Assembly: GCA_018970145.1 (NCBI GenBank)
Contig: JAGWWY010000006.1
Coordinates: 62,001-126,000, forward strand
Source: Gammaproteobacteria bacterium
GTDB taxonomy: Bacteria > Pseudomonadota > Gammaproteobacteria > Steroidobacterales > Steroidobacteraceae
Length of the DNA: 64,000 bases
Direction of reading: 5' to 3'
A model generated the notes under the pieces. The model was given only the letters and a program-made list of their open reading frames with translations. It searched no databases and was not told the DNA's origin. The position numbers were made by a program, and so were the translations under genes. Positions 26,900 to 37,233 of this stretch are shown here, piece by piece. Positions within the stretch are counted from its first letter, which is position 1; each line of letters starts with the position of its first letter.

Positions 26900-28153
26900 A
26901 TGTTCCAGCCCTTATCGTTGTTCGTCGGCCTGCGATACGTGCGCTCACGAACGCGAAAATTCTTCGTCTCGTTCATCACCTGGGTATCGCTGATCGGGGT
27001 GTGCGTGGGCGTGGCTGCGCTGATCGTCATCCTCTCGGTCATGAACGGATTCGAGGGGGAGTTGCGAGATCGTTTGTTGGCCTTGTCGACCCATGCTCGG
27101 GTCACGAACACGGGTGATCAGCCGCTCGCGCATCGGGAGTGGGAGAGACTCGCTGACACCTTGCGCCAAGAGCCGAGGATCGATGGGCTTGCGCCTTATG
27201 TCGAATTGCAGGCGCTCGGGCTTCGGCAGCCGGAGATGTTGCCCCTGCGCTTGCGTGGCATCGACCCGCGTCTCGAGCCTGAGGTCTCTGATGCGGCGGC
27301 GGCTGTCATCGAGGGTAAGCTCCTCGATCTTGAGGCAGGCTCGGATCGGGTGATCTTGGGTAGCGTGCTCGCGCGCCTGCTCGGCGTCAGCGTGGATGAC
27401 TCGGTGACGTTGCTGGTGCCGGGTGTGGATGAGGCCGGCACGCCAACGCCGCGCTTGCGCGAGTTTCGAGTGGCGGGTCTCTTCGAGGCGGGGTTGCACG
27501 ATCACGATGGCTCCTTGGCGTTCGCGCACATCGACGATGTGGCCGCGCTCGCCGCGGGTGACCCTCGTGCGCGCGGTCTGCAGTTGCACTTCATCGACCC
27601 GATGGTCGCGCCCATGGTCAGCCGCGCGCTCGCGACCCGCTTGAGTGAGGGACTCACCGTTCGCGACTGGACGCAGGAGCACGCCAATTATTTTCGGGCG
27701 ATCCGGATCGAGAAAACGATGATGGGGATCATCCTGATGCTGATCGTCGCCGTCGCGGCCTTCAATATCGTGGCGATGCTCGTCATGGTCGTCACGGACA
27801 AGCGAACCGATGTCGCCATTCTTCGCACGCTCGGCATGTCGCCGGGCGCCGTGCAGCGCGTCTTCGTCACGCAGGGGCTCGTCATCGGGTGGGCGGGCGT
27901 TGTGCTCGGCGTGGCTCTTGGCGTCTGGTTGGCAGGCAATGTTGGCGTGGTCGTACCGGTGCTCGAATCGGTGTTCGGTTTTCACGTCATGGATCCGGAG
28001 GTCTATTACGTCACACGGATCCCCTCCGAGCTGCGCGCGCAGAACGTCATTGCGATCGCCATCGGTGCATTGACGCTCACGGCGCTCGCGACGGTATACC
28101 CCGCGCGCCGCGCCGCGCGCATCGCACCGGCGGAGGCGCTGCGCTATGACTAA
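26900..28153 (+). CDS. lolC: Lipoprotein-releasing ABC transporter permease LolC
   Basis: 417 residues. Part of LolCDE, which extracts outer-membrane lipoproteins from the inner membrane and passes them to LolA. One N-terminal membrane span ([37 protein letters not shown]), a large periplasmic domain, then three C-terminal spans ending [18 protein letters not shown]. It pairs with the equally long LolE. A TTAAAT 11 bases upstream may be a weak -10. Confidence 0.93.
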   Translation: MFQPLSLFVGLRYVRSRTRKFFVSFITWVSLIGVCVGVAALIVILSVMNGFEGELRDRLLALSTHARVTNTGDQPLAHREWERLADTLRQEPRIDGLAPYVELQALGLRQPEMLPLRLRGIDPRLEPEVSDAAAAVIEGKLLDLEAGSDRVILGSVLARLLGVSVDDSVTLLVPGVDEAGTPTPRLREFRVAGLFEAGLHDHDGSLAFAHIDDVAALAAGDPRARGLQLHFIDPMVAPMVSRALATRLSEGLTVRDWTQEHANYFRAIRIEKTMMGIILMLIVAVAAFNIVAMLVMVVTDKRTDVAILRTLGMSPGAVQRVFVTQGLVIGWAGVVLGVALGVWLAGNVGVVVPVLESVFGFHVMDPEVYYVTRIPSELRAQNVIAIAIGALTLTALATVYPARRAARIAPAEALRYD

Positions 28154-29399
28154 TCCCGGCCGTTGGGAATGGTGGGTGGGTGCGCGTTACTTGCGCTCGA
28201 CGCATCGGCGCGGTTTTGTGAGTTTTGTTGCCGCGATGTCCGTGACCGGCCTCACCCTCGGTGTGGCTGTCTTGATTGTGGTGTTGTCCGTCATGAATGG
28301 CTTCGAGCGCGAATTGCGCTCCCGCATCCTAGCCGTGACTTCGCATGCGACCCTGATGGGGCTCGAGGGCACCCTCGAGGATTGGCAGCAGGCTCGCGAC
28401 GTCGCCGTCGCGCGGCCGGGGGTGTTGCAGGCCGTACCGTACATCGAAGCGCGCGGCATGATTGCGGCCGGACCACGCGTGCAGGGCACGTTGGTGCGCG
28501 GTGTCGATCCGCCGCTCGAGAAGCAGGCCACCGGTCTTGCCGACCAAATGCAGACGGGTTCGATCGATGCGCTGCAGCCTGGCAGCTGGAACGTGATCCT
28601 CGGCGAATCGCTCGCGCGTGATCTCGGTGTCGCGGTTGGCGATAAGGTGGTGTTGATCGCACCGGAGGCAACGGCGACGCCCGATGGCGTCGTACCACGC
28701 ATGCGACGGCTTACCGTGGCGGGTGTGTTTTCCTCCGGGATGTACGAGTTCGATCAGGGCTTGATCCTCATGAACCTGCGCGACACGGCGCGTTTGTATC
28801 GGCTCGGTGAGGGCGTGAGCGGTCTGCGTCTTGCCCTTGAGGATCCCCTGCAGGCGCCGGTCGTCGTTCGCGATCTGGCACTCGCCTTGGGCGGTGGCTA
28901 CTTCGTCAGTGACTGGACGCGCGTACACGCCAATTTTTTCCAGTCGATCGAGCTCACCAAAGGCTTGATGTTCGTGATTTTGTTGATGGTGGTCGCCGTT
29001 GCGGCTTTCAACATCGTGGCGACGCTAGTGATGATCGTCAAAGAAAAGCAAACGGATATCGCTTTGCTGCGAACGCTCGGTGCCAGTCCGAGTGGGATCC
29101 TGCAGACGTTTGCCGTGCAGGGCATCCTGATCGGTCTGGCGGGTACTTTGGCGGGTTCCGCGCTCGGTATTTTATTCGCCCTGAACGTCGAGTCGATCGT
29201 GCACGGACTCGAGGCCCTATTCGGTATCCAGTTCCTCGACGCCAAGGTGTATTTCATGAGCGATCTGCCGGCTCATGTCGCGTGGCTCGATGTGCTGCAG
29301 GTGGCCGGCGTGGCTTTCGTCTTGTGCGCGCTCGCCACCTTGTATCCGGCATGGCGGGCCGCACGAACTCAACCCGCAGAGGCTTTGCGACATGACTGA
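28146..29399 (+). CDS. lolE: Lipoprotein-releasing ABC transporter permease LolE
   Basis: 417 residues, overlapping lolC by eight bases. Same architecture: [53 protein letters not shown], periplasmic domain, and three C-terminal spans ending [18 protein letters not shown]. It is assigned LolE rather than LolC only by order and relative similarity. The close likeness of the two suggests duplication. The gene order is C-E-D, while E. coli has C-D-E. Confidence 0.9.
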   Translation: MTNPGRWEWWVGARYLRSTHRRGFVSFVAAMSVTGLTLGVAVLIVVLSVMNGFERELRSRILAVTSHATLMGLEGTLEDWQQARDVAVARPGVLQAVPYIEARGMIAAGPRVQGTLVRGVDPPLEKQATGLADQMQTGSIDALQPGSWNVILGESLARDLGVAVGDKVVLIAPEATATPDGVVPRMRRLTVAGVFSSGMYEFDQGLILMNLRDTARLYRLGEGVSGLRLALEDPLQAPVVVRDLALALGGGYFVSDWTRVHANFFQSIELTKGLMFVILLMVVAVAAFNIVATLVMIVKEKQTDIALLRTLGASPSGILQTFAVQGILIGLAGTLAGSALGILFALNVESIVHGLEALFGIQFLDAKVYFMSDLPAHVAWLDVLQVAGVAFVLCALATLYPAWRAARTQPAEALRHD

Positions 29400-30084
29400 C
29401 CAGGCGGTATTACTAGCACGTGGTTTGGGTCGAGACTTCAATGAAGGCGGCTCGACGCTGACGGTGCTCGATGGCTTGGATCTCGTCATTGCCAAGGGTG
29501 AATGCATCGCGATCGTGGGTGCATCCGGTTCGGGAAAGACGACGCTGCTGCAGATTCTCGGGGGGCTCGATCGCCCGACGCGAGGCAGTGTGGCCATCGG
29601 CGGCAAGGATATCCACGCCCTCGATGAGGCGGCACGGGGTGCGCTGCGCAATCGCACCATGGGATTCATCTACCAGTTCCATCACCTGCTCCCGGAATTC
29701 TCGGCGCTAGAGAATGTGGCGATGCCACTGCTGATTCGACGCGTGCCGGCTGCTGAGGCGCGTCGTCAGGCCGCGGCCATCCTCGAGAAGGTCGGTCTCG
29801 GTGCGCGCTTGGAACATCGTCCGCATCAACTCTCGGGAGGCGAGCGGCAGCGGGCAGCGGTTGCGCGCGCTTTGGTTGCTTTGCCGTTGATTGTCTTTGC
29901 CGACGAACCGACCGGGAATCTCGATGGGCGCAATGCCGAGCAGGTGTTCGAGCTGATGCTGCAGCTCAATCGAGAGCACGGCACGAGCCTCGTGATCGTG
30001 ACCCACGATCTTCGACTTGCTGCGCGCATGGATCGGGTCTGGTTGCTCGAGAACGGTCGCCTGAAACTGCACGATCAGCCCTAA
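29392..30084 (+). CDS. lolD: Lipoprotein-releasing ATP-binding protein LolD
   Basis: 230 residues, the ATPase of LolCDE. Walker A is [21 protein letters not shown], the signature is [15 protein letters not shown], Walker B is [17 protein letters not shown], and the H-loop is VIVTHDLR. The family-specific [22 protein letters not shown] is present. The start overlaps lolE by eight bases; a longer in-frame extension inside lolE is not family-like. Confidence 0.95.
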   Translation: MTDQAVLLARGLGRDFNEGGSTLTVLDGLDLVIAKGECIAIVGASGSGKTTLLQILGGLDRPTRGSVAIGGKDIHALDEAARGALRNRTMGFIYQFHHLLPEFSALENVAMPLLIRRVPAAEARRQAAAILEKVGLGARLEHRPHQLSGGERQRAAVARALVALPLIVFADEPTGNLDGRNAEQVFELMLQLNREHGTSLVIVTHDLRLAARMDRVWLLENGRLKLHDQP

Positions 30085-30126
30085 TCTGCGCTTGGTCATC
30101 CGCACCTGACGCGGTATCCCTGATCC

Positions 30127-32412
30127 ATGATGGTTGGGGTTCTGCCGCGCATGAGCGGCTTTTTCGCACTGCTTGGCAACGTGGTCGTGCTCTTCGGCCC
30201 CGCCCCGGCGTGGCTTGCGGTAACCGTCGCCACCGCGAGTCTCGCCGTACTGCTTGCGATTCTCGGGTGGCGACCCAACTGGCGTTGCTCGTCGGCGACA
30301 CTCGCTGTCGTGGTGCTCTCTTCAGCTGGCGTGACGGCGTTCTGCGTGCTCGATCGACAGGAACAACGCTGGCCGACTGAGGCAGCTCGCGAGCGCGTCA
30401 TCGGTGAGATCACGATCGACTCCTTGCCAACGCGCGAGGGTGGTGTGTTGCGCTTCGACGCAGACGTCGTGATCGAAACGCCTGCGACCTATCGACGATC
30501 GCTACGCGCGAGGCTCAACTGGCGCGAACCGCCGCGACCCTTACCACGGGCGGGTGATCGATGGCGCGTGATGTTGCGACTCGACCCGATCGTCACGAGT
30601 AACAACCCCGGTGCCGCGAATGCGCAGCGAGCGGCTCTTCGCGATCGTATCGACGCCACAGGCAGCGTGGTGTCATGGTCGGCGACGCGTCGTGAGACGC
30701 CGCGCGCACCCGGGCTGCTCGAGTGGCGACAAGCGATGGCAGACTCCATTGCCGCAGCCGTGGAGGATCGTGATGCCGCCGCCTTGTTTCAAGGCTTGGC
30801 GGTTGGTGCCACGGGCGAGATTACGCGCGAGCAGTGGCGTGTGTTCAGCGTCACGGGAACCACGCATCTCGTGGCAATTTCCGGGATGCACGTGACTTTG
30901 TTCGCGTGGTTGGCGGCATTCGCCGCGCGGGCGCTGTGGCGATCTCTGGCGCTGCTGCAACCGCGAATTGATCGAGAGGTTTTCGCCGCTGCGATCGGCG
31001 TGCCGGCTGCCTTGGGCTATGCCGTCGTTGCGGGTTTCGGTGTTCCGACGCAGCGGACAGTCGTGATGTTGGCAGTCTGGTGGATGTTGCGGCTCTCAGC
31101 GCGCGAGCAACGCGGTTACGAGATTCTCGCGACCGCCTTGTTGTGCGTACTTTTGATCGACCCCTTCGCGAGTTACTCGGCTGGCTTCTGGTTGTCGTTC
31201 ATCGCCATGGCCATCCTGCTCTCCATCGACGAGACGACGACCGCGAGTGGTCTCAGCTGGCGCGGACTACGCGCGTTGGTGCAGAGCGCGTGGCAGGTGC
31301 AATGGCGGGTGACTGTTGCTTTGATTCCCTTGACGGCATGGTGGTTTGCAAGCGTTTCGTTCGCTTCGATACCGGTCAATCTCGTGGCGATCCCGATCTT
31401 CTCATTTCTGCTCGTACCGTTGGTCTTGCTGGGGCTCGTATTGCAGGCACAGTCAGCGTCGATCGCAGCGCCGCTCTGGCATGTCGTCGAGACCGTCCAC
31501 GAGATCATCTGGCCGCCGATGCTGTGGATCGCCAATCAACCGTGGGCCGCGCTCGATTGGCAACCGACGGGCAGCCAATTTTTGATGTTGCTCGCGTTGG
31601 CGGCGGTCGTGTTGTCGCCGCTGTCATGGCGGTGGCGAGCGGCGATCGTCGTCATCGGCATGCTGGGCCTCGGGCCAGCGACCGAGATCTCCGAAGGCGC
31701 GGCGCGAATCACGATACTCGACGCCGGGGATGCGCACGCCACGCTGATCGAGACGCGACGGCACTTGATCGTGTACGACACGGGCGAGTCGTACTTCAGC
31801 GCAGGCCGAAGCGCAGAGAGTTTGGTATGGCCTGCGATCCTTGCTCAATCGCGCTCGACCGTCGATCTGCTCGTGCTGGGTGCGTCGCACGGGTTTCGTG
31901 CCGAAGGCGCGGCGCGGCTGGCGTATCTGGCTCGCATCCCGACGGTGATCCACGGCGGCTCGTGGCGAGGCGCACCCGCCGGCCACATTCATTGTCATCG
32001 AATGCGGCGTTGGAGCTTCGATGGCGTGCAGTTTGAAACGTTCGCTGCAGCAGGTGGGAGTTGTCTCCTGCGGGTGAGTACGAGGGGGGGCGGGTCTTTG
32101 TTGATCGCCGAGAGAGTCGACGCCAAAGAGGCCGCTGTGCTCGTTACCGATCCGGACACTCGGGCGCAACTGAAAGCCACGCACGTCATCGCACCACGCC
32201 GTGGATCACTCGCTGCAGTCACCGCGGAGTTCGTCGCCGCCATCGATGCAACGACGGTCATCGTGGCCTCCGCCGAGTTGCCGCCCGCACGCCAAGCGGT
32301 TATCGCAAAGCGTTGGCAAATTCTCCCGCACGCGGTGTGGGCAACAGCTGTTCAGGGGGCTATGCGACTTGAGCTCGAACCCGATCGACCGGGCCGCCTC
32401 GCAGCGCTTTGA
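30127..32412 (+). CDS. comEC: DNA uptake channel ComEC/Rec2
   Basis: 761 residues, typical for Gram-negative ComEC, the inner-membrane channel for single-stranded DNA in natural transformation. An N-terminal hydrophobic and soluble DUF4131 region is followed by the competence domain with the signature TTHLVAISGMHVTLFAW, several membrane spans, and a C-terminal metallo-beta-lactamase-like domain from about residue 528. In that domain the usual SHxDxDH metal motif is replaced by LGASHGFRAEGA and the DVGQGD-type opening reads DAGDAHAT, so it looks degenerate. Between lolD and the ExbB-like gene. Confidence 0.92.
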   Translation: MMVGVLPRMSGFFALLGNVVVLFGPAPAWLAVTVATASLAVLLAILGWRPNWRCSSATLAVVVLSSAGVTAFCVLDRQEQRWPTEAARERVIGEITIDSLPTREGGVLRFDADVVIETPATYRRSLRARLNWREPPRPLPRAGDRWRVMLRLDPIVTSNNPGAANAQRAALRDRIDATGSVVSWSATRRETPRAPGLLEWRQAMADSIAAAVEDRDAAALFQGLAVGATGEITREQWRVFSVTGTTHLVAISGMHVTLFAWLAAFAARALWRSLALLQPRIDREVFAAAIGVPAALGYAVVAGFGVPTQRTVVMLAVWWMLRLSAREQRGYEILATALLCVLLIDPFASYSAGFWLSFIAMAILLSIDETTTASGLSWRGLRALVQSAWQVQWRVTVALIPLTAWWFASVSFASIPVNLVAIPIFSFLLVPLVLLGLVLQAQSASIAAPLWHVVETVHEIIWPPMLWIANQPWAALDWQPTGSQFLMLLALAAVVLSPLSWRWRAAIVVIGMLGLGPATEISEGAARITILDAGDAHATLIETRRHLIVYDTGESYFSAGRSAESLVWPAILAQSRSTVDLLVLGASHGFRAEGAARLAYLARIPTVIHGGSWRGAPAGHIHCHRMRRWSFDGVQFETFAAAGGSCLLRVSTRGGGSLLIAERVDAKEAAVLVTDPDTRAQLKATHVIAPRRGSLAAVTAEFVAAIDATTVIVASAELPPARQAVIAKRWQILPHAVWATAVQGAMRLELEPDRPGRLAAL

Positions 32413-32438
32413 ACGGCGGTCTCGGCTATGATGTTGCC

Positions 32439-33044
32439 ATGTGGGAAATGCTGCGGGCTGGCGGCCCGTTGATGTGGCCGATCATTCTTTGCTCGGTGAT
32501 CGCCTTGGCGATCACCCTCGAGCGTGTCTGGAGTCTGCAAAGGTCACGGGTCGCTCCTGCCGACGCTCTGCCACAGGCTTCACGCCTGTTATCCGCCGAT
32601 GCCGTCGATGATCGCGCGCTCGAGTCGCTGCGCGCTTCGTCGCCCCTTGGGCGGGTGCTCGCGACGGTGGTGACCGATCGAGAGCTCGCGCGCGACGAAC
32701 GGATCGCCCGCATCCAGGAGGTCGGACGTCACGAGGCCCACGCGCTTGAGCGCTATCTCAACACTTTGGGAACCGTGGCGAGCGTCGCACCCTTGCTCGG
32801 TTTGCTCGGCACTGTCACGGGCATCATCCGCGCTTTCTCGGTGCTCGAGGCCGGTGTCGTGACGCAACCCGATGTGCTCTCGGGCGGCATCAGCGAGGCG
32901 CTCGTGACGACCGCGGCCGGTTTGCTCGTTGCCATACCCGCGCTCATCGCGCATCGCAGCCTGCGGGGCCACATCGATACACTCGTGATCGAGATGGAAA
33001 AACAAGCGCTCGCGTTACTCGTCGTGCGCGGAGCGCGTCGATGA
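32439..33044 (+). CDS. MotA/TolQ/ExbB proton-channel family protein
   Basis: 201 residues from MWEMLRAGGPLMWPII. The ExbB/TolQ topology is clear: an N-terminal span (about 8-27), a cytoplasmic loop, and the paired spans LNTLGTVASVAPLLGLLGTVTGIIRAF and ISEALVTTAAGLLVAIPALIAHR, which carry the conserved family signature. With the ExbD-like partner it should form a proton-driven motor, but no TonB or TolA is next to it. The comEC-exbB-exbD-msbA-lpxK order recurs in related proteobacteria. Confidence 0.87.
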   Translation: MWEMLRAGGPLMWPIILCSVIALAITLERVWSLQRSRVAPADALPQASRLLSADAVDDRALESLRASSPLGRVLATVVTDRELARDERIARIQEVGRHEAHALERYLNTLGTVASVAPLLGLLGTVTGIIRAFSVLEAGVVTQPDVLSGGISEALVTTAAGLLVAIPALIAHRSLRGHIDTLVIEMEKQALALLVVRGARR

Positions 33045-33475
33045 ACTTTCGGGTCCGGCGTGTCGAGGACCCCGAGATCAATCTGGTCTCGCTGATCGAT
33101 GTGGTGCTGATGATCGTGGTGTTCTTTTTGCTCTCCTCGAGTTGGGTAACCGAGGGTACTTTGCGTATTTCGCTGCCGATCGCGAGCACGAATGATCTCG
33201 CGACAGCCACAGAGAACGTGCTGCTGATCGAAGTCTTGGCGGACGGTCGCTATCGAGTTGCGGGTCAGAGGGTGAGTGCTGAGCCCGACACTGCGACCAA
33301 TGCGCTGCGTGATGCGATCGTGCAAGCGTCAGGTGGTGATGTGACGCGACCTGTGGTGTTTCGTGCGGATGGCGAGGCACGACATCGAGATGTCGTTCGC
33401 GGTATCGATGTACTGCGGCAACTGGGTTTCGGCAGTGTGGATATGGCCACGCGAAACGTGGGGAGCGCGCGATGA
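33041..33475 (+). CDS. ExbD/TolR-family protein
   Basis: 144 residues. One N-terminal membrane span (INLVSLIDVVLMIVVFFLLSSSWV) includes the essential aspartate of the family in SLIDVVLM, followed by a periplasmic domain (NVLLIEVLADGRYRVAGQRVS...RPVVFRADGEARHRDVVRGIDVLRQLGF). Its start overlaps the ExbB-like stop (ATGA) and its end overlaps msbA (ATGA), so motor proteins and lipid flippase are cotranslated. Whether they energise an envelope process tied to MsbA is unknown. Confidence 0.9.
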   Translation: MNFRVRRVEDPEINLVSLIDVVLMIVVFFLLSSSWVTEGTLRISLPIASTNDLATATENVLLIEVLADGRYRVAGQRVSAEPDTATNALRDAIVQASGGDVTRPVVFRADGEARHRDVVRGIDVLRQLGFGSVDMATRNVGSAR

Positions 33476-35226
33476 ACGTCCAGGCGCCCGTGCAAGTGAT
33501 CGATGCACCGCAGGTTTACCGACGCTTACTTGGTTACGCACGCCCGCATCTGGGGATGTTCTCGATCGGCGTCGCTGGCATGGTGCTCTTCGCATCGACT
33601 GACGCGGCAATCGCCTATCTCGTTCAAAAGTTTCTAGGCGGCGCATTCGTCGATCCCGATCCGCGCATCTTGTGGGCTATTCCGCTCGGTGCAATCGTTT
33701 TGTTCTTGCTGCGCGGCATCGGTGACTACGTCTCGAACTACTTCCCGGGCTGGGTGGGGCGGCAGATCATCAAAGCACTGCGCGCGGAGTTGTTTGCGCA
33801 CTATCTACGCCTGCCTACGCGTTACTACGACACGGCGGCCTCGGGCGGATTGCTGTCACGATTGACCTACAACATCGAGCTCGTTGCCGAGGCGACGACC
33901 AACGCCGTTACCGTACTGATCCGCGATACGCTCACGATCATCGCTTTGATCGGCATGCTGCTCTGGCTCAACTGGCAGCTCGCGACTTTTGTACTGCTGC
34001 TAGCGCCGCCGATCTCCTGGTTGATTCAGTACATCAATCGATCTTTCCGCCGCTACAGCGCGCGTATTCAAGCCTCGATGGGCGATGTCACTCGAGTTGC
34101 CAAAGAGGCGCTCGATGGTCACAAGGTCATCAAGATCTTCAATGCCGAGGGTCACGAAGAGCAGCTGTTCGATATCGCCAACGAGCGCAACCGTCACAGC
34201 AACATGCGTCTGATCGGTGCGCGCGCTATGGCCAATCCGGTGGTGCAGTTGATCGCGGCGCTCGGCCTTGCTGGTGTGCTGTATTTCTCGATCCGACAAG
34301 TGTTCGAAGCGGAAATGCGGGTCGATGAATTCATGGCGTTCCTGACGGCCTTGCTGCTCGTCACGGCGCCGCTCCGTCGCCTCGTGCAGGTGTTTGGCCC
34401 TCTGCAGCAAGGTATCGCGGCGGGCGCGAGTGTTTTCGAAGTGCTCGACACGCCGATCGAGGATGTGGGTGGCACGCGTGCACTTGTTGCCGCGCGCGGT
34501 GAGCTTGAGTTTCGCGATGTCGGATTCGCCTACTCGGTCGTGCAGGGTGAGGTGCTCTCGAACGTCAGTTTTCGCGTGCAACCGGGGCAGACCGTTGCCA
34601 TCGTCGGAAAATCCGGTAGCGGCAAGACGACGCTCGCGAGTTTGCTGCCGCGGTTCTACGATCCGACCTCGGGAGCGGTATCGCTTGACGGCCATGATCT
34701 GCGCGACTATCGGTTGGCAGATTTGCGCCACCACATCGGCTTCGTGAGTCAAGAGGTCGTGCTGTTCGACGACAGCATCCGCGCCAACATTGCCTTCAAT
34801 CTCACGACGCCCGATGATCCGGCGGTCGAGGAAGCCGCTCGCAACGCCCACGTGCTCGATTTTGCTGCGGATCTGCCGCAGGGGCTCGATACCCCAGTAG
34901 GCGAGCGCGGTGCAATGCTCTCCGGCGGGCAGCGTCAAAGAATTTCGATCGCGCGAGCGCTGTTGAAGAACGCGCCGATCCTGGTGCTCGATGAGGCGAC
35001 GAGTGCACTGGATAACGAGTCGGAGCGGCGTGTGCAAGAGGCCTTGGGTCGCTTGCTGCAGGGGCGTACCACTCTGGTGATCGCCCATCGGCTCTCGACG
35101 ATCGAGCGTGCCGATCTCATCTTGGTGATGCACGAAGGTCGGTTAGTCGAAGCGGGCGACCACGCGGCGCTGATCGCTCAAGGTGGTATGTACGCCCAGT
35201 TGCACCAGTTGCAGTTCGCGGTCTGA
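33472..35226 (+). CDS. msbA: Lipid A export ABC transporter MsbA
   Basis: 584 residues, a half-transporter that flips core-lipid A across the inner membrane. Six spans lie in the first 310 residues. The ATPase domain has Walker [25 protein letters not shown]-loop VSQEVVLFDDSIRANIAF, signature LSGGQRQRISIARALL, Walker B ILVLDEATSALD and H-loop IAHRLSTI. Coupled to lpxK by a TGATG overlap, the usual msbA-lpxK pairing. Confidence 0.96.
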   Translation: MNVQAPVQVIDAPQVYRRLLGYARPHLGMFSIGVAGMVLFASTDAAIAYLVQKFLGGAFVDPDPRILWAIPLGAIVLFLLRGIGDYVSNYFPGWVGRQIIKALRAELFAHYLRLPTRYYDTAASGGLLSRLTYNIELVAEATTNAVTVLIRDTLTIIALIGMLLWLNWQLATFVLLLAPPISWLIQYINRSFRRYSARIQASMGDVTRVAKEALDGHKVIKIFNAEGHEEQLFDIANERNRHSNMRLIGARAMANPVVQLIAALGLAGVLYFSIRQVFEAEMRVDEFMAFLTALLLVTAPLRRLVQVFGPLQQGIAAGASVFEVLDTPIEDVGGTRALVAARGELEFRDVGFAYSVVQGEVLSNVSFRVQPGQTVAIVGKSGSGKTTLASLLPRFYDPTSGAVSLDGHDLRDYRLADLRHHIGFVSQEVVLFDDSIRANIAFNLTTPDDPAVEEAARNAHVLDFAADLPQGLDTPVGERGAMLSGGQRQRISIARALLKNAPILVLDEATSALDNESERRVQEALGRLLQGRTTLVIAHRLSTIERADLILVMHEGRLVEAGDHAALIAQGGMYAQLHQLQFAV

Positions 35227-36260
35227 TGGTCTCTCGATTGCGTCGCTGGCTCGAGGGGGTGTGGTACGAGGGTCGCAGCGGAGCGGCGCTGCTCGCACCG
35301 CTCGCGGTGCTCTTTGGTTTTGTCAGTAACCTGCGTCGATTGGCTTATCGATGGGGACTGCGGCCTCGCTACCGTGCGTCGGTGCCGGTCGTGATCGTCG
35401 GCAATCTGTCCGTCGGTGGGACGGGTAAAAGTCCCGTCGTTGCCGCATTGGTCGATGCCTTGCAGCGTCGGGGGTTGCGCGTCGGCATTCTGGCGCGCGG
35501 CTATGGCGTCAAGTTGCGCGAGCCGCGTGAAGTGTTGCCCGGGGTGGCGGCGAGCGAGGTCGGCGACGAACCACTGATGCACGCGCTCGCGAGCGGGGCG
35601 CGGGTCGTCGTGTGTCCCGATCGGGCCGCGGGTGCGCGTCACCTCGAGAGTCTAGGCGTTGATGTGATCGTCGCAGATGACGGCTTGCAGCATTACGGGC
35701 TCGACCGTGATCTTGAGATCGTGGTCATCGATGCATTGCGTGGTTTTGGCAATGGCCGTCTGCTACCCGCCGGACCGCTGCGCGAGCCTGCGACGCGCCT
35801 CGCGAGTGTGGACTACGTCATCGTGAACGGCGGGTCGCAGGGGCATGCTGCTTGGGTGGGTCGCTATGGTCAGCTCGAGTTGCGACTCTTCCCAGCGGCA
35901 GCTCGACGAGTCGATGATCCGCGCCAGTGGCGAGCGCTCGAGAGTTTTCGCGACCAGCGGGTGCACGCGGTGGCCGCCATCGGCAACCCGCAACGATTTT
36001 TCGATCTGCTGCGTCAATCAGGCCTCGAGATCGAGGAGCACGCGTTTGCGGATCATCATGTGTTCGCACCCGCGGATCTCGCCTTCGAGGATGGCGGCGC
36101 CATCCTGATGACCAGTAAAGATGCCGTAAAATGCCGCTCGTTTACGCAAGAGCGCATGTGGGAGTTGCCGGTGACTGCGCGGCTCTCCCCGGATGAAGGG
36201 CAAGGCTTGATCGATCGGATTTGCGCGTTACTTGTATCTCATCAAAAATCACCCGGATGA
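35226..36260 (+). CDS. lpxK: Tetraacyldisaccharide 4'-kinase LpxK
   Basis: 344 residues. Phosphorylates the disaccharide precursor to make lipid IVA. The P-loop [20 protein letters not shown] is near residue 58; [57 protein letters not shown] and the C-terminal [14 protein letters not shown] are all family landmarks. It starts at the ATG sharing a base with the msbA stop. Confidence 0.96.
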   Translation: MVSRLRRWLEGVWYEGRSGAALLAPLAVLFGFVSNLRRLAYRWGLRPRYRASVPVVIVGNLSVGGTGKSPVVAALVDALQRRGLRVGILARGYGVKLREPREVLPGVAASEVGDEPLMHALASGARVVVCPDRAAGARHLESLGVDVIVADDGLQHYGLDRDLEIVVIDALRGFGNGRLLPAGPLREPATRLASVDYVIVNGGSQGHAAWVGRYGQLELRLFPAAARRVDDPRQWRALESFRDQRVHAVAAIGNPQRFFDLLRQSGLEIEEHAFADHHVFAPADLAFEDGGAILMTSKDAVKCRSFTQERMWELPVTARLSPDEGQGLIDRICALLVSHQKSPG

Positions 36261-36265
36261 ACACC

Positions 36266-36454
36266 ATGGACAAACGACTGCTCGACATCCTCGCGTGCCC
36301 CGTGTGCAAAGGGCCACTCGTGCATCTGCGTGAGGAGGCGGTCCTCGTCTGTCGCGCCGACCGGCTTGCCTTCCCGATCAAGGACGGGATTCCGGTCATG
36401 CTCGAAGAAGAGGCGCGAACGTTGCCGGCGGATGATCCTTTACTTGCCCGCTGA
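36266..36454 (+). CDS. ycaR: Trm112/YcaR-like small zinc-finger-type protein
   Basis: 62 residues starting [18 protein letters not shown], aligned with E. coli YcaR. The CPVC pair is kept, but the second pair is reduced to a single Cys ([25 protein letters not shown]), as in many bacterial members. An ATG nine bases earlier (36257) overlaps the lpxK stop and is an equally good start by coupling. Function unproven; the gene sits between lpxK and kdsB as in enterobacteria. Confidence 0.88.
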   Translation: MDKRLLDILACPVCKGPLVHLREEAVLVCRADRLAFPIKDGIPVMLEEEARTLPADDPLLAR

Positions 36455-37221
36455 TGTTCAAAATCGTCATACCGGCCCGTTACGCATCGACCCGCTTGCC
36501 GGGCAAGCCGCTCATCGAGATGGCCGGCAAGCCCATGCTGCAGTGGGTCTATGGCCGAGCGTTGGCCTGTCAGGCGCGCGAGGTGTTGATCGCGACCGAT
36601 GACGAGCGTATCGAGAGGGTGGCGCGTCAGTTCGGCGCCGAGGTCGTGATGACGGCGGTCGATCATGTCAGCGGCACGGATCGAATTGCCGAGGTCGCCA
36701 ATTTGCGCGGCTGGGCGGACGATGAGGTCGTCGTGAATCTACAGGGCGATGAACCCTCGATGCCTGCCGAACTCATCTCGCAGGTTGCGCAATTGCTACT
36801 TGCAGATCCCGAGGCCGATATTGCGACTCTCGCGACACCAATCCGTGATCGCGAGGAATACTTTGATCCGAACGCGGTCAAGGTCGTCACGGACGGATCG
36901 GGCCGCGCGCTGTATTTCAGTCGTGCGCCGATTCCCTGGATTCGCGACGGGGTGGCCGAGGAGGGCCGCGATCTCGGTCTCGCGCGCCGGCATTTGGGTC
37001 TCTACGCCTATCGTGTGGCGTCGTTGCGTCGCTTGTCGAGCTTGCCACCCGCGCCCATGGAACAGGCCGAAAAACTCGAGCAATTACGCGCGCTGTTCAA
37101 CGGGATGAAGATCCTGGTGGGTGAGGCTGCGCGTCGACCGGGACCGGATGTGAACACGCTGGCCGATCTCGCGGGCGCCGAGGCAGCCCTCAAAGAGGAT
37201 CTGCCTAGCGTCTGCGATTAA
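36454..37221 (+). CDS. kdsB: 3-deoxy-manno-octulosonate cytidylyltransferase
   Basis: 255 residues. Activates Kdo as CMP-Kdo for LPS inner core synthesis. FKIVIPARYASTRLPGKPLIEMAGKPMLQWVYGRAL is the nucleotide-binding N-terminus; VMTAVDHVSGTDRIAEVA and VVNLQGDEPSMP are the other conserved blocks. A TGATG overlap couples it to the preceding gene. It is the last gene of the comEC-kdsB run and converges on rne. Confidence 0.97.
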   Translation: MFKIVIPARYASTRLPGKPLIEMAGKPMLQWVYGRALACQAREVLIATDDERIERVARQFGAEVVMTAVDHVSGTDRIAEVANLRGWADDEVVVNLQGDEPSMPAELISQVAQLLLADPEADIATLATPIRDREEYFDPNAVKVVTDGSGRALYFSRAPIPWIRDGVAEEGRDLGLARRHLGLYAYRVASLRRLSSLPPAPMEQAEKLEQLRALFNGMKILVGEAARRPGPDVNTLADLAGAEAALKEDLPSVCD

Positions 37222-37233
37222 CGTGGCCGGTCA

